DNA of 64,000 nt from Marinobacter sp. F3R08 (GCF_018860425.1 NZ_JAHKPI010000014.1:992329-1056328), one strand, 5' to 3'. Positions 52,511 to 62,021 are shown, counted from the first letter of the stretch. Notes: a model not told the origin generated them from the letters alone. A program made the numbers and translations.

Positions 52511-53524
52511 ATGAAAGCAATGACTCTCAAACAACCTGGCGGATTGAACCACATCAGGCTCAGCGAGGAGGCTGTTGAGACGTCACCCGGGCGCGGTGAA
52601 ATCAGAGTACGCATCCAGGCCAGTTCTCTGAATTACCATGACCTGCTGGTTGCTGAGGGAGCCCTGCCAACCGAAGACGATCGTATTCTGCTGTCTGACG
52701 GTGCCGGTGTGGTCGAGGCGGTCGGAGAGGGTGTCACTGAATTCAGCGTTGGTGATTCCGTTGTTTCGGTGTTTTTCCCCCAATGGCAGAGCGGGCCGGC
52801 AGGCGCGTCGGTGAGTGACTTTGCGCAGACCCCGGGTGACGGTGTTGATGGTATGGCTGCGGAAGTGGTTACCCGATCAGCCAATGCGTTCACTCATGCG
52901 CCTGAGGGCTGGACGCCTGAGCAGTCTGCAACCATCACCACGGCCGGGGTAACCGCATGGCGTGCGCTGGTGAGTGATGGTCAGCTTCAGGCAGGCGATA
53001 CGATTGTCACCCTGGGGACCGGCGGCGTCTCGATTGCGGCGCTGCAGATCGCCAGGATGTCGGGTGCACGGGTGATTGCAACGTCGTCATCCGACGACAA
53101 GCTTGCAAGGCTCAGGTCACTGGGTGCGGACGAGGTCATCAACTATCGCCAAACGCCCGACTGGGGGCAAAAGGTGCTTGAACTGACCCAGGGCAGAGGT
53201 GCAAGGCAGATTATTGAGGTAGGTGGCCCCGGAACGCTCGAACAGTCGATTCAGGCGGTTGCCCCGGGCGGGCAGATTTCATTGATTGGTGTGTTGACCG
53301 GTTTTGAGGGCACGGTGCCAACGGCGGCAATGATGTTCAAACAGGTGCGTTTGCAAGGTTTGCTGGTTGGTAGTCGTAAACACCAGATGGAATATGTGAA
53401 AGCCCTTGAGGCAAACGACCGTCGCCCGGTCATCGACAAAGTGTTCCCTTTCAGCGACCTTGCCGGGGCGTTTGCCTACCAGAAAAGCGGCGCTCATTTT
53501 GGCAAGGTATGCGTGAGCTGGTGA
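52511..53524 (+). CDS. Zinc-independent MDR oxidoreductase
   Basis: Medium-chain dehydrogenase/reductase of 337 residues. Catalytic domain reads RIQASSLNYHDLLVAEG, then SDGAGVVEAVGEGV where zinc enzymes would have the GHE metal site, and lacks the structural-zinc cysteine cluster, so it is of the quinone-reductase-like class. The Rossmann fold carries the dinucleotide motif LGTGGVSIAALQIARMSGA, and the C-terminus ends YQKSGAHFGKVCV. GGAGG (52501-52505) precedes ATG 52511 at good spacing. Reduces an enone or quinone with NAD(P)H; substrate unknown. Confidence 0.9.
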   Translation: MKAMTLKQPGGLNHIRLSEEAVETSPGRGEIRVRIQASSLNYHDLLVAEGALPTEDDRILLSDGAGVVEAVGEGVTEFSVGDSVVSVFFPQWQSGPAGASVSDFAQTPGDGVDGMAAEVVTRSANAFTHAPEGWTPEQSATITTAGVTAWRALVSDGQLQAGDTIVTLGTGGVSIAALQIARMSGARVIATSSSDDKLARLRSLGADEVINYRQTPDWGQKVLELTQGRGARQIIEVGGPGTLEQSIQAVAPGGQISLIGVLTGFEGTVPTAAMMFKQVRLQGLLVGSRKHQMEYVKALEANDRRPVIDKVFPFSDLAGAFAYQKSGAHFGKVCVSW

Positions 53525-53557
53525 ATGTCTACCTTGCCGGATCTGGGAGCTGGCTAA

Positions 53558-54607
53558 CTAAAGCAAGCCCGATTTGATCATGTCGAATGTGTCCAGAACC
53601 CTGGCCACAAACTGATCCTTCGGGCGGAAGCTGCTCTGGGTGCTGAGCATAACGTCCTTCTGCAGGTGATCCAGCAGTTTGTGCAGGCGGCGTCGGTGTA
53701 AGCCGAGCGCTGCCTGAACCGGATCCGATATCACGCCAGACAGAGCCGCAAATGCCGCTAAAGCGGCCATGACAGCGACCATCACGCCGGCCGTTGTGGC
53801 CAGTGAAGGCTCCGGCGGAAAGACGCTGTAGTACCACCCGCCAATGGTTTCTCCGAGGATAAAGTCCCTTGCGGCCAGGATTTTGGCCAACATGGAGGCG
53901 AGCACTATGCCGAGCCCGATGCCTCCCGGGGTAAACTTCTGGAAGGCGAACGCGCCCAGCACTGTGCAGCTGATACTGTTGGTGATGTCGGCCGACGCCG
54001 TCCGGCTCACCCGGTACTGACTGAGCGTTTCCGCGACCAGGGGCTCAATCATCTGGCTGAACTGGCGATGGTCGACAGGCCCGCTGCTATGGCGCTCATA
54101 GAGCGTTTCCAATGACCCAACCAGATAGCTTTCAAGTGTCAGGCCCTGCTGGTCGTTGTTCAACAGTTCCACCAGGATCAGGTTTGAGATGTGTTGCTGT
54201 ACCCGCGTGGTCAGGCCGGCAGGCACCCGATGGGCCAGCCGGTGCAGCCACATCAGGCCTTTTCGTTCTGGCATCAGGGCCGTTATCAGCGATGCGAGGG
54301 CGTACACCGGGGCCCAGAGCAGATTGATTGGTGCCCGCAGCATGTCCCATCCCAGTGCCTTTCGGTTGGTGGCGATGGCGCCGGGAAAATGGAAATGACG
54401 GTCGATAAAAGCCGGGACCCGTGCGCGGCATTCGTCAAAATAACGTTCGATACCTGAGTGGATGGCCTGTTCTATCTCGGCTTCGGAGACGTCTCGCCCG
54501 GAGGGTATGGCCCCGGGTGTTGCTGATGGCGAGTCGCGCAAGGTATGCAAGGGAGGCTTTTCTGGCATCGTCGGTCGTTGCAGGGAAGTGGGCTGGTAGA
54601 GTGTCAT
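53558..54607 (-). CDS. DUF6635-like membrane-associated protein
   Basis: Protein of 349 residues. N-terminal disordered, Pro-rich leader (1-45), then a region with RARVPAFIDRHFHFPGAIATN, a membrane-proximal segment INLLWAPVYALASLITALMP, a long helical body, and near the C-terminus a glycine-rich hydrophobic stretch (GGIGLGIVLASMLAK) and a transmembrane segment (ATTAGVMVAVMAALAAF). Matches the pattern of the uncharacterised DUF6635 family by memory only. No operon partner; function unknown. Confidence 0.6.
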   Translation of the reverse strand: MTLYQPTSLQRPTMPEKPPLHTLRDSPSATPGAIPSGRDVSEAEIEQAIHSGIERYFDECRARVPAFIDRHFHFPGAIATNRKALGWDMLRAPINLLWAPVYALASLITALMPERKGLMWLHRLAHRVPAGLTTRVQQHISNLILVELLNNDQQGLTLESYLVGSLETLYERHSSGPVDHRQFSQMIEPLVAETLSQYRVSRTASADITNSISCTVLGAFAFQKFTPGGIGLGIVLASMLAKILAARDFILGETIGGWYYSVFPPEPSLATTAGVMVAVMAALAAFAALSGVISDPVQAALGLHRRRLHKLLDHLQKDVMLSTQSSFRPKDQFVARVLDTFDMIKSGLL

Positions 54608-54693
54608 CGGCGGGGATAAGACGCAATATCCCTGTCCGGTGTCTGGACGAAAAAAAAGGCGTTGCCGAATGGAATTTGGCTGCGGGAGGGCGC

Positions 54694-54769
54694 AATCAGG
54701 TACGTGGATATAACGTACCTGATTGAAAACCTACTGTGAGATTGCCTGCCTTCAGTCGGTTGAGGCAGG
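54694..54769. other. Two hairpins in the DUF6635-DUF2780 gene gap
   Basis: AATCAGGTACGT (54694-54705) pairs perfectly with ACGTACCTGATT (54713-54724), 12 bp, 7-base loop; then CCTGCCT (54745-54751) pairs with AGGCAGG (54763-54769). Lies after the stop of the minus-strand DUF2780 gene and before the DUF6635 gene start, so it is a candidate terminator or an operator. Confidence 0.5.
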
Positions 54770-54820
54770 TATTCACCTCAGCTTGTCAGCTTGAATCGCG
54801 CTTGTGGACTAGCGTTTCAG

Positions 54821-55318
54821 CTAGCTGGCGGGTGTCCAGAGGCCTTGCAGTTGTCCGATCAAAGACGAACCAACGTCCTGGTTACCCAGAAAGCCCAGTA
54901 CGATAGGGACGAATTGCTGAATCAGGCCTGAATCCATACCCAGTGCGGAGAAGGCCGACTGGACCCCGTCCATCGATGAGAGACCGGAAAGCAGGCTTCC
55001 GCTCAGGCTGCTGGTGCCTCCCAACAGGCTGTCCAGACCAGTGGCTTTGCTGGCCAGGGTGCTTATGGTGTCTGTGCCGAGCTGGTTTTTTGCGAGTTGC
55101 AGTAAGGCACTGGTGCCGCCAACTGCCTGGGTTTCAGTTACGCCAAGCTGATCCTGAATCTGGCCAACCAGCAGTTGTGCTTCACCACTGACTTCCGTTG
55201 CTGAAGAGAGCGCTTGAGTTCCCTTGGACAGGGTGTCAGTCAGGCTGACAGCGTCAACGGTAGGTGAGAGCAAATAGATGCTGGAGATCAGGAGGAATTG
55301 CTTGAGGATGGCGTTCAT
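54821..55318 (-). CDS. DUF2780 family secreted protein
   Basis: Protein of 165 residues: signal peptide (MNAILKQFLLISSIYLLSPT, cleavage about residue 23) followed by a domain of Gly/Ser/Leu-rich helices: QIQDQLGVTETQAVGGTSAL (about 55-74), STLASKATGLDSLLGG and QQFVPIVLGFLGNQDVGSSL. This is the DUF2780 pattern, small periplasmic or secreted proteins of unknown role related to VcgC/VcgE of Vibrio. Stand-alone. Confidence 0.82.
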   Translation of the reverse strand: MNAILKQFLLISSIYLLSPTVDAVSLTDTLSKGTQALSSATEVSGEAQLLVGQIQDQLGVTETQAVGGTSALLQLAKNQLGTDTISTLASKATGLDSLLGGTSSLSGSLLSGLSSMDGVQSAFSALGMDSGLIQQFVPIVLGFLGNQDVGSSLIGQLQGLWTPAS

Positions 55319-55391
55319 CTGGGTTCCTTAGGATGTACTTTTGATAGTAGTAACCTATTATTTGGGGTGAAAATCAATAAAAAAAGTGTGG

Positions 55392-57209
55392 TTAACCGAG
55401 ACAGGTCTTTTCCTGTGCCTGTTCTTCTTCGTTCACCGACCGTTCCTCGTTTGATCTGGCGGCCTCAACATCCATGGCGGTAAGTAGCTCGCGGGTGCCT
55501 GTCAGCATGGCATCGACGGTTTCGCTGGCATAGGCGGAATCATTGAGCAGGGACGTGGCCATGGCAGCATCAATCCGCTTTTCGCCGAGAAGCTTCGTAA
55601 CGCGTGAGACCATGGATTCACGGTTTACCCGCGCACGTTTGGCAATCTCATCAAGCGCCACAATGGCGGAGCTTGCGTCGTCAAACCTACCCTCGTAAAA
55701 CCGGTGGGTTTCGCGGAGTACCATCGCGACTCGCAATCGAAGCTCGTTGTACTCCTTACGGATCGTGGCGTTATCTGACGCCAGGTAGATCGTGAGGTTC
55801 TTGCGCAGGTGTTTGACATGTTTGATGGCCTCAACCATTTCCGCAGCAGCATGCTGCAGACGGTAAAGTGATTCGGTTGAACTGGCCGGTGATTCGCGCG
55901 TTATCCGCCCGGAAATGAAATCAAGAATGGCGTTGTACAGGCGCTTGACCCGTTGTCGGTACACCAGGTCGATGTCAATGTCTATGCGCTCTCGCGAATG
56001 GGTGATCGTTGCCCTGAGATCATTGCTCTGTCGGATATGTTCGCGGTGCAGGTGAAGACCGTGGGCAAGGATAATGAAGGCCTGATCGAACAGGTGCCAG
56101 ACTTCCCTGCGCACCGCCACGTTGGCGCTATCGGGAGAATCCATCGCAGCGGGATTGAGGTACCGGGGCTGCGCGGCGAGTTCTTCCTCCCGCTCCGGTA
56201 ACCAGTGCTCCAGGGTGCGCGCCATCCTTGAGATCAGTGGAAGCATGATGATCACGCCCAGGCAGTTGAACAGGGTGTGGAACAGAGCGAGCTTGACGGT
56301 ATAGTCATCAGCGGCAATCGGCAGGAGGGTCGACAAGGTATCCACGGACCAGCGCAGGGGTTCAATCAGTGTCAGGGCGATCACCGCCGTTGCTGCATTG
56401 AACAGGAGATGGGCGCCGGCCAGACGTTTACCAGTGATATTGGCGCCGAGGCCGCCAAGCAGGGCGGTGACCGTGGTACCGATATTGGCACCAATAGCCA
56501 ATGCCAAGGCGTTGTCGTAGGTAATCTGGCCGGTGGCCAGACCCGCCAGGGTGAGAGCCAGCGTAGCGTGGCTCGATTGCATAATGACCGTTGCCAGGAT
56601 TCCGAGCCCGGTATACACGAGAAGCCCGGGAACGCCGGCCATGGCATATTCACGCAAATCGACCGCCGACTGGTAGCTTTCGAACCCCTCTTTCATGAAA
56701 TCGATGCCGAGAAACAGAAACCCTAGACCGGCGAGAATGGCCCCGAAGGCTTTCAATGTGCGCGATTGCTGAAAGTTCAGTACCACGCCAAAGACAAGCA
56801 TTGGCAATGCGAAAACCGACAGACTCATTTTCATGCCGATGGTGGCGAACAGCCACGCGCCGGTTGTGGTGCCCAGATTGGCGCCGAAAATAATGCCGAT
56901 ACCGGTGATCAGGGGGAGCAGGCCTGCGCTCAGGAATGAGATGGTGATGACCGATACCAGAGAGCTGGATTGCATGATGGCGGTGCTGACAATGCCGAAG
57001 CCCAGGCTCTTCGGAAGGGTGTCTGTTGTGCGCCGCAGAATACTCTCAAGAAACCCGCCGGTGAACTGGCGAAACCCTTTCTCGAGGGAGAGCATGCCAG
57101 ACAAAAAGATCGCAACGCCTGCAGCGATGTGTTTGAACTCGGGGCTTGCCCAGAGAGCAAAGGCGAGAAGAGCGAGTGTTATGACGAGGATAACCTGGCG
57201 GAAGATCAT
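55392..57209 (-). CDS. Na/Pi cotransporter family protein with PhoU-like domain
   Basis: Protein of 605 residues. The membrane part (about 1-330) has the two inverted Na/Pi repeats, each with a GAN-x-GTT motif (GANLGTTTGAW and GANIGTTVTALLGG) and the QSS motifs (AIMQSSSLVSVI and VIMQSSHATLAL). The C-terminal 270 residues are helical, PhoU-like. Members export or import phosphate by Na coupling. ATG 57209 taken as start (GGAAG upstream); a longer frame reaches 57251. Not linked to Pho regulon genes here. Confidence 0.9.
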   Translation of the reverse strand: MIFRQVILVITLALLAFALWASPEFKHIAAGVAIFLSGMLSLEKGFRQFTGGFLESILRRTTDTLPKSLGFGIVSTAIMQSSSLVSVITISFLSAGLLPLITGIGIIFGANLGTTTGAWLFATIGMKMSLSVFALPMLVFGVVLNFQQSRTLKAFGAILAGLGFLFLGIDFMKEGFESYQSAVDLREYAMAGVPGLLVYTGLGILATVIMQSSHATLALTLAGLATGQITYDNALALAIGANIGTTVTALLGGLGANITGKRLAGAHLLFNAATAVIALTLIEPLRWSVDTLSTLLPIAADDYTVKLALFHTLFNCLGVIIMLPLISRMARTLEHWLPEREEELAAQPRYLNPAAMDSPDSANVAVRREVWHLFDQAFIILAHGLHLHREHIRQSNDLRATITHSRERIDIDIDLVYRQRVKRLYNAILDFISGRITRESPASSTESLYRLQHAAAEMVEAIKHVKHLRKNLTIYLASDNATIRKEYNELRLRVAMVLRETHRFYEGRFDDASSAIVALDEIAKRARVNRESMVSRVTKLLGEKRIDAAMATSLLNDSAYASETVDAMLTGTRELLTAMDVEAARSNEERSVNEEEQAQEKTCLG

Positions 57210-57359
57210 TGGCTTCCGCCCCTCTGTGCTGGCATGGGCTTGGCTAGGCACAATAAGGGCGCGACTCCTTGTTATGGCAGGGGTTCACTCAGATAATTAC
57301 TTTGGCACATTTCTGAATGGTTTATTGTTTTATTTGAACTGGCGGTGCCTGGCACAGTA

Positions 57360-58484
57360 ATGTTTGACCAACGGCAGGTCGCCCGGTTTGTCTCCTGGAC
57401 TGTTGAACCGTCTGATAATAACAAAAGGGTAAAAAAAGTGATGTTACTAACCGGCTTCGGGCTTGGTTGCCTGTTGCCCCTGTTTGTAATCACGCTGAGG
57501 GACTTCCGGCATTTGTTGGTGGGTCAACTCTTCCTGATAGTGATCATTGCGTCTGTGGCCTTTCTGATTGATCCCTTGATGCCCTTGCAATGGCGCTGGA
57601 TTACCTCTGATCTGCAAACCGCCTTGCCATGTCTGTTCTGGTTCTTGTGTCAGTTGATTTTTGCGCCGCGACTGCGCTTGAAGTCTGTATGGGCGGCGAT
57701 GGCGATATACAGTTTCCTGGCACCCGCTCTGGCGCGGCCGTTTGTGGTATCCGATGGTTCCTGGACACTGGACGTCTTTCTGGGCTGGCGATTGGGGCAG
57801 TTCTTTGAATACGTTGTGGTGTTGCATGGTCTGAGTCTGGTTATCCGGTACTGGCGTAATGATCTGGTGGAGGCCCGCAGAAAGGCCCGTTTGGCTTTTC
57901 TTCTGATTGTCGGCAGCGCAGTGGGGGTCGCCACGGTAAGCCTGAATTTCGGGCTGTATCATGAATATATCCGGGGGATCATCACCGGGCTGGCAGCGTT
58001 CACAACACTCACCTGTCTGGTCACCTCACGAGAGGGCATACTTGAACTTGTGGGCAGCCGTGCGGATGCGGAGTTACCCCGGGAACAGTGCAGCCGAGCG
58101 CCAGAGACAGATCAGAAAAGTGTCATTCCGGCACAGCAGGAAATGGATTCGGAGGTACTTGGCCGGGTTATGGCGTCGGGTTTTTATCGAACCGAAAAGC
58201 TCACGCTCAAGAAACTTTCGGAAGCCACTGACATCCCCGAGTATCGTTTGCGCAAAGTCATCAATCAGACTCTCGGCTACCGCAATTTCAATGATTACAT
58301 CAATCAGTTGCGGGTGGCCGATGCCGCTGCGCGATTGCGTTTGGAGCCTGAAACGCCGGTGCTCAATATCTCTCTGGATGTTGGTTATCGCACCCTCAGT
58401 TCGTTCAACCGGGCGTTCAGGGATATTCAGAACACCACTCCGACAGAGTTCCGTCAGCAATGTCCCGAGCCTGAGGTTCGCTGA
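57360..58484 (+). CDS. Membrane-embedded AraC-family regulator
   Basis: Protein of about 374 residues: N-terminal half has six to seven hydrophobic helices (LLTGFGLGCLLPLFVI to AVGVATVSLNFGLYHEY), then a linker and C-terminal AraC helix-turn-helix domain (about 280-370) with LSEATDIPEYRLRKVIN and LNISLDVGYRTLSSFNRAFR. This sensor-in-membrane, DNA-binding-in-cytosol plan is typical of one-component regulators of nearby lipoprotein genes. Start uncertain (GTG 57345, ATG 57360 or ATG 57441). Upstream of and codirectional with the beta-helix/cytochrome operon, which it likely controls. Confidence 0.82.
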   Translation: MFDQRQVARFVSWTVEPSDNNKRVKKVMLLTGFGLGCLLPLFVITLRDFRHLLVGQLFLIVIIASVAFLIDPLMPLQWRWITSDLQTALPCLFWFLCQLIFAPRLRLKSVWAAMAIYSFLAPALARPFVVSDGSWTLDVFLGWRLGQFFEYVVVLHGLSLVIRYWRNDLVEARRKARLAFLLIVGSAVGVATVSLNFGLYHEYIRGIITGLAAFTTLTCLVTSREGILELVGSRADAELPREQCSRAPETDQKSVIPAQQEMDSEVLGRVMASGFYRTEKLTLKKLSEATDIPEYRLRKVINQTLGYRNFNDYINQLRVADAAARLRLEPETPVLNISLDVGYRTLSSFNRAFRDIQNTTPTEFRQQCPEPEVR

Positions 58485-58485
58485 T

Positions 58486-58518
58486 CAAATCCTGAAATCC
58501 CGGTGATTTCAGGATTTG
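58486..58518 (+). terminator. Hairpin terminator candidate after the AraC-type gene
   Basis: Perfect 14-bp inverted repeat CAAATCCTGAAATC (58486-58499) / GATTTCAGGATTTG (58505-58518) with a 5-base loop, beginning two bases after the stop codon. No T-tract, so termination may be partial or bidirectional. Confidence 0.6.
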
Positions 58519-58704
58519 CAAAGTCCCCACCGTTTTGCCTCGCTATCCCTTGCGAATCAGGCCTTTTCAGAATTTGCACAGGGGTTGTGGTTTTCTGCAT
58601 ATAGGTTGTTCTCGCTTACTGATCTCATGCTGCCTAGTGTCGTTCTGTACGTTGCGTTTCGTAAGGAAGCGCACGAATAACAACACAATCAAGCAGAGGT
58701 CGTG

Positions 58705-60282
58705 ATGCGCCAGGCAAACACAGGAACGAAACTACTTTTGGTGACCGCCATGTCGAGTGGGCTGCTACTCGTCGGTTGCGGGGGGGACGACGGCAAGGAT
58801 GGGGCAGACGGGAAATCTGCTGATGTCACCGCCCAGTTGGCTGTGACCACCTCCGGTTTCTCCATTCCAGAGGACGCCATTCTGGTAGCGCCAGAGGCAA
58901 CGGATGGTGATGACATTACCGAAGCGTTGTCAGTGGCGTTGTTTGATTTGCCGGATGACGCTCTGGTTGTTTTGCCGAAAGGGCGGTTTGTGGTGACCGA
59001 GAGTATTGTGGTTAACAGCGCTAGCGGGCTTACGCTTACCGGGTACGGCATTAACGAAACGGCCCTTGATTTCAGTGCCTCCAACGGGGATGACGCCTTT
59101 CGTTTCCAGGGGGGGAATGGCATTAGCGTGCGTGATTTCGGCGTCTATGAGGCACCCAAGAACGGGATAAAGGCTACCAATGTGAACGGCATTCACATGA
59201 CCTTTACCGCCACCGTTTGGGAAGGTGATCTGGAAGCCAGCAACGGCGCTTATGGCCTGTATCCGCTCAAGAGCCAGAACGTGCTCCTGGAGAACAATTA
59301 TGCCTTCGGTTCTGCCGATGCCGGCATCTATGTTGGGCAGTCCGAAAATATAGTGGTGCGCAACAATACAGCCAAACAGAACGTCGCTGGTATTGAAATA
59401 GAAAACTCTACGATGGCGGATGTGTACAACAACATCGCGGTGGGTAATTCCGGGGGTATTCTGGTATTTGACCTGCCGGGACTGGATAAGGCCTATGGTG
59501 GCAATGTGCGCGTCTTCAATAATCAGGCATACAGCAACAACGCAGAGAACGTGGGTGCTGGTGTGGTTGGTATGGTGCCGCCGGGAACGGGTGCCCTCGT
59601 TCTCGCCACGAGCGATGTGGAAATCTATAACAACCGGATTACTGACAACGCCACCACGGCGGTAGCGATCACCAGTTACCTGCTCGTTGACGACGACCTG
59701 GCCAGCTATCCGGCGAACTACGGTGCCACCATGGGGAATGGCTGGAGTCCGACGCTCAAGAATGTCTACCTGCACAACAACACCATTGCCCGTAACGGTG
59801 CCAACCCACAGGGTGCACTTCTCCAGCCCGTTATTGATGGCTACAGCTCTAACCTGAACAGCAAAGGGGCACCGCAGACGTTTCCGGCATTTTTGTACGA
59901 TGGCATCGGTGAGTTGCTATCAAACGCCGGTGAGCTTGCTGGCTTCAATGCGCTTGTGGGTATCGATGCGCAAGCTGATGGCGTGAATTACGACCCGTAT
60001 GGCGTGGGTGACCAGGTTTGTGCCAATAGCAACATCAATGGCAATCCGGCGCCTGACTATGACGCGGTTAACACAGGGCTGGTTTATCCCGATGACCCCA
60101 CCGACGTGACTTTGGTAGACGGTGCCGGTAATCCGCTCCCGCATCTACTGATTGATCAGATGGTCAACAACACCTATCTGAACTGCGTTCAACCGCGACT
60201 GGCACCGGCGGTGGTTAATTTCCGGAACAACATTTATGGCTGTTCCGGAGATGACCTGGCGGAAGCGGCCTGTGCGCTCTAA
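58705..60282 (+). CDS. Parallel beta-helix lipoprotein
   Basis: Protein of 525 residues. Lipoprotein signal with lipobox LLVGC (Cys 25), a short collagen-like Gly-x-x stretch (GKDGADGK), then a right-handed parallel beta-helix built from repeats rich in N-N and V-x-N-N (for instance VLLENNYAFGSADAGIYVG, VVRNNTAKQNVAGIEIEN). Predicted to sit on the outer-membrane surface or periplasm and bind or cleave carbohydrate or another polymer. Followed 13 bp later by a diheme cytochrome lipoprotein; this pairing (TIGR03805/TIGR03806-like) is known to recur in marine gammaproteobacteria. Start at ATG 58705, with AGAGG nearby; a GTG at 58702 is adjacent. Confidence 0.85.
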   Translation: MRQANTGTKLLLVTAMSSGLLLVGCGGDDGKDGADGKSADVTAQLAVTTSGFSIPEDAILVAPEATDGDDITEALSVALFDLPDDALVVLPKGRFVVTESIVVNSASGLTLTGYGINETALDFSASNGDDAFRFQGGNGISVRDFGVYEAPKNGIKATNVNGIHMTFTATVWEGDLEASNGAYGLYPLKSQNVLLENNYAFGSADAGIYVGQSENIVVRNNTAKQNVAGIEIENSTMADVYNNIAVGNSGGILVFDLPGLDKAYGGNVRVFNNQAYSNNAENVGAGVVGMVPPGTGALVLATSDVEIYNNRITDNATTAVAITSYLLVDDDLASYPANYGATMGNGWSPTLKNVYLHNNTIARNGANPQGALLQPVIDGYSSNLNSKGAPQTFPAFLYDGIGELLSNAGELAGFNALVGIDAQADGVNYDPYGVGDQVCANSNINGNPAPDYDAVNTGLVYPDDPTDVTLVDGAGNPLPHLLIDQMVNNTYLNCVQPRLAPAVVNFRNNIYGCSGDDLAEAACAL

Positions 60283-60295
60283 GAGAGGGACTCCA

Positions 60296-61576
60296 ATGAA
60301 ACACGATAAGAAAGCGATTGGCGTGGCCCTGGTATCGTCCATTTTTATAGCGGCCTGTGGCGGCGGAGGTGGTGATTCTTCGGGCACCGACGCTGCCGCT
60401 CCCCCCAGCAATGTCCTGAACTTTGGCGCAGGTTCGCCAACGGGAAGCGAGGGTAGTTGCAGTGCGGTAACGGATGGCGTCAACTGGGATGCGTTGATGA
60501 CGGAGGTCTGCCCCAGGCTCTCTGACTATAACCTGTTTACCAATGCGGGTGATCCAACCGCCGGGCCAACCCGGGGAGGAGTGCCTTATGATCTCTCTAC
60601 CTCGTTGTTCTCGGATTACACCAGCAAGTACCGTTTCGTGTTTGTGCCGGAGGGGGCGGCGGTCGGTTATACCCCGTCTGAAGCCCTGGACTTCCCGGTT
60701 GGTACAGTGATCACCAAGACCTTCGCCTTGCCAGAAAACACAGCGATGCGCGACGGTGCAGAGTTGGTCATCGAGACCCGGTTGCTTATTCATCGGGCTG
60801 ATGGCTGGATTGCCTTGCCCTATTATTGGTCTTCGGAATCCGATGCGACATTGGCGATTGCCGGTAAACGCCTGACCGGCCTGACAACCGTCAATAATCA
60901 GGGGCAAACGCTCAGCTTTGATTATTCGGTTCCAAAGGCCGCGGATTGCACTTCCTGCCATTCCATTGTGCCGGATCTGGCAGGGCCGGATGATCAGCGC
61001 GAGCAGGTCTTTCTGCCGATCGGGCCCAAGGCCCGATATCTGAACAAGGACGTTACCTATCCGGATGGGACCGTTTATAACCAGCTCCAGTATTGGGCTG
61101 AGGGCGAGTTGCTCAGTGGTTTGCCTGCGGACTTCAACCAAGTGGAGAAGGCGGCAGTGTTTAACGACGAGACGAATATTTCTTCCATCAGCAGCAGTGA
61201 ACTGAACGCTAAGGCCCGGGCCTATCTGGACATCAACTGTGCTCACTGTCACCGGGCTGATCTGACGCTCCCGCCAGACTATGCCGGACCAGCGGGCAGT
61301 AGCGGGGTGCAGTTGGAATACAATCGAAACTATGATGATTCGCCTGGCAAGTTTGGCGTGTGCAAGGATCCCGTGGCAGGGGGCAAGGAAGGGTATCCCT
61401 ACGATGTCATTCCGGGAAACGCAGATGAGTCTTACCTGCTCTTCCGGACAGAAACCACGGACAGCCGCCACAAGATGCCAGAGCTGGGCCGCAGCACAGT
61501 GCATCGAGAAGGCGTTGAGCTGCTCCGCAGCTGGATTAACCAGTTACCACGCGCAAGCTGCTCGCCTGACCCGTAA
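60296..61576 (+). CDS. Diheme c-type cytochrome lipoprotein (SO2930-like)
   Basis: Protein of 426 residues. Lipobox-like IFIAACGG (Cys 21), then a beta-rich domain and two haem-binding motifs CTSCH (218-222) and CAHCH (315-319), with Met-containing candidates for the sixth ligand (RHKMPELGRS). Electron-carrier lipoprotein of the outer membrane or periplasm, matching the SO2930/TIGR03806 type. It follows the beta-helix lipoprotein gene by 13 bp and is likely co-expressed. The upstream frame to 60236 is the tail of the beta-helix gene in another phase. Confidence 0.88.
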   Translation: MKHDKKAIGVALVSSIFIAACGGGGGDSSGTDAAAPPSNVLNFGAGSPTGSEGSCSAVTDGVNWDALMTEVCPRLSDYNLFTNAGDPTAGPTRGGVPYDLSTSLFSDYTSKYRFVFVPEGAAVGYTPSEALDFPVGTVITKTFALPENTAMRDGAELVIETRLLIHRADGWIALPYYWSSESDATLAIAGKRLTGLTTVNNQGQTLSFDYSVPKAADCTSCHSIVPDLAGPDDQREQVFLPIGPKARYLNKDVTYPDGTVYNQLQYWAEGELLSGLPADFNQVEKAAVFNDETNISSISSSELNAKARAYLDINCAHCHRADLTLPPDYAGPAGSSGVQLEYNRNYDDSPGKFGVCKDPVAGGKEGYPYDVIPGNADESYLLFRTETTDSRHKMPELGRSTVHREGVELLRSWINQLPRASCSPDP

Positions 61577-61601
61577 CCTGTTGATTTGAAATCCCGGGCG
61601 C

Positions 61602-61646
61602 GGATCGCACCAGACGGGCCGTTGTTGCAGCCCTCCGGTGCGATCC
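61602..61646 (+). other. 10-bp inverted repeat after the cytochrome gene
   Basis: GGATCGCACC (61602-61611) and GGTGCGATCC (61637-61646) pair perfectly around a 25-base loop, shortly after the cytochrome stop codon. Terminator-like but without a T-tract. Confidence 0.5.
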
Positions 61647-61691
61647 TGGCTCCGGCTTTTCCGATCAGAAATGGACTGGCGTTCTCACGCT

Positions 61692-61895
61692 TTATAGCTC
61701 GATAAATCGCGGTACCACCATGAGCCCGATACCCACTGCCAGCATTTCCAAGGTGCTGCTTGCCAGGTAGGGGTACAGAGCGAGCGCAATGCCACAGTAC
61801 CGGGTGACAATATTTCTGCTTCGTCGCCCATGCATGAAGTACCCGAAACCGATGCAGCCGAACAGCAGCGCCAGGAATATGTCAGCGATTTCCAT
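61692..61895 (-). CDS. Small two-span membrane protein (67 aa)
   Basis: Starts MEIADIFLALLFGCIGFGYF, then a basic turn HGRRSRN and a second hydrophobic stretch (YCGIALALYPYLASSTLEML, continuing AVGIGLMVVPRF). GGAGG lies 11 bases upstream of the ATG, which supports a real gene. A frame on another phase over the same DNA (61685-61981) is a shadow. Family not recognised by me. Confidence 0.7.
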   Translation of the reverse strand: MEIADIFLALLFGCIGFGYFMHGRRSRNIVTRYCGIALALYPYLASSTLEMLAVGIGLMVVPRFIEL

Positions 61896-62021
61896 GGGAT
61901 GAAGTCCTCCGGTACATCCGATTGTTTCAACAGAAGGTTAGAGTCTGAGCAATTTTTAGGCATTTCTGGCATAATGAACACCTTATGTTAGCAATCAACT
62001 CCTCCTGAACTGGAAATCACT

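Noticed and set aside
60215..61504. 429-codon minus-strand frame over the cytochrome gene
   Set aside because: Shadow; the plus strand carries haem motifs, lipobox and good start context.
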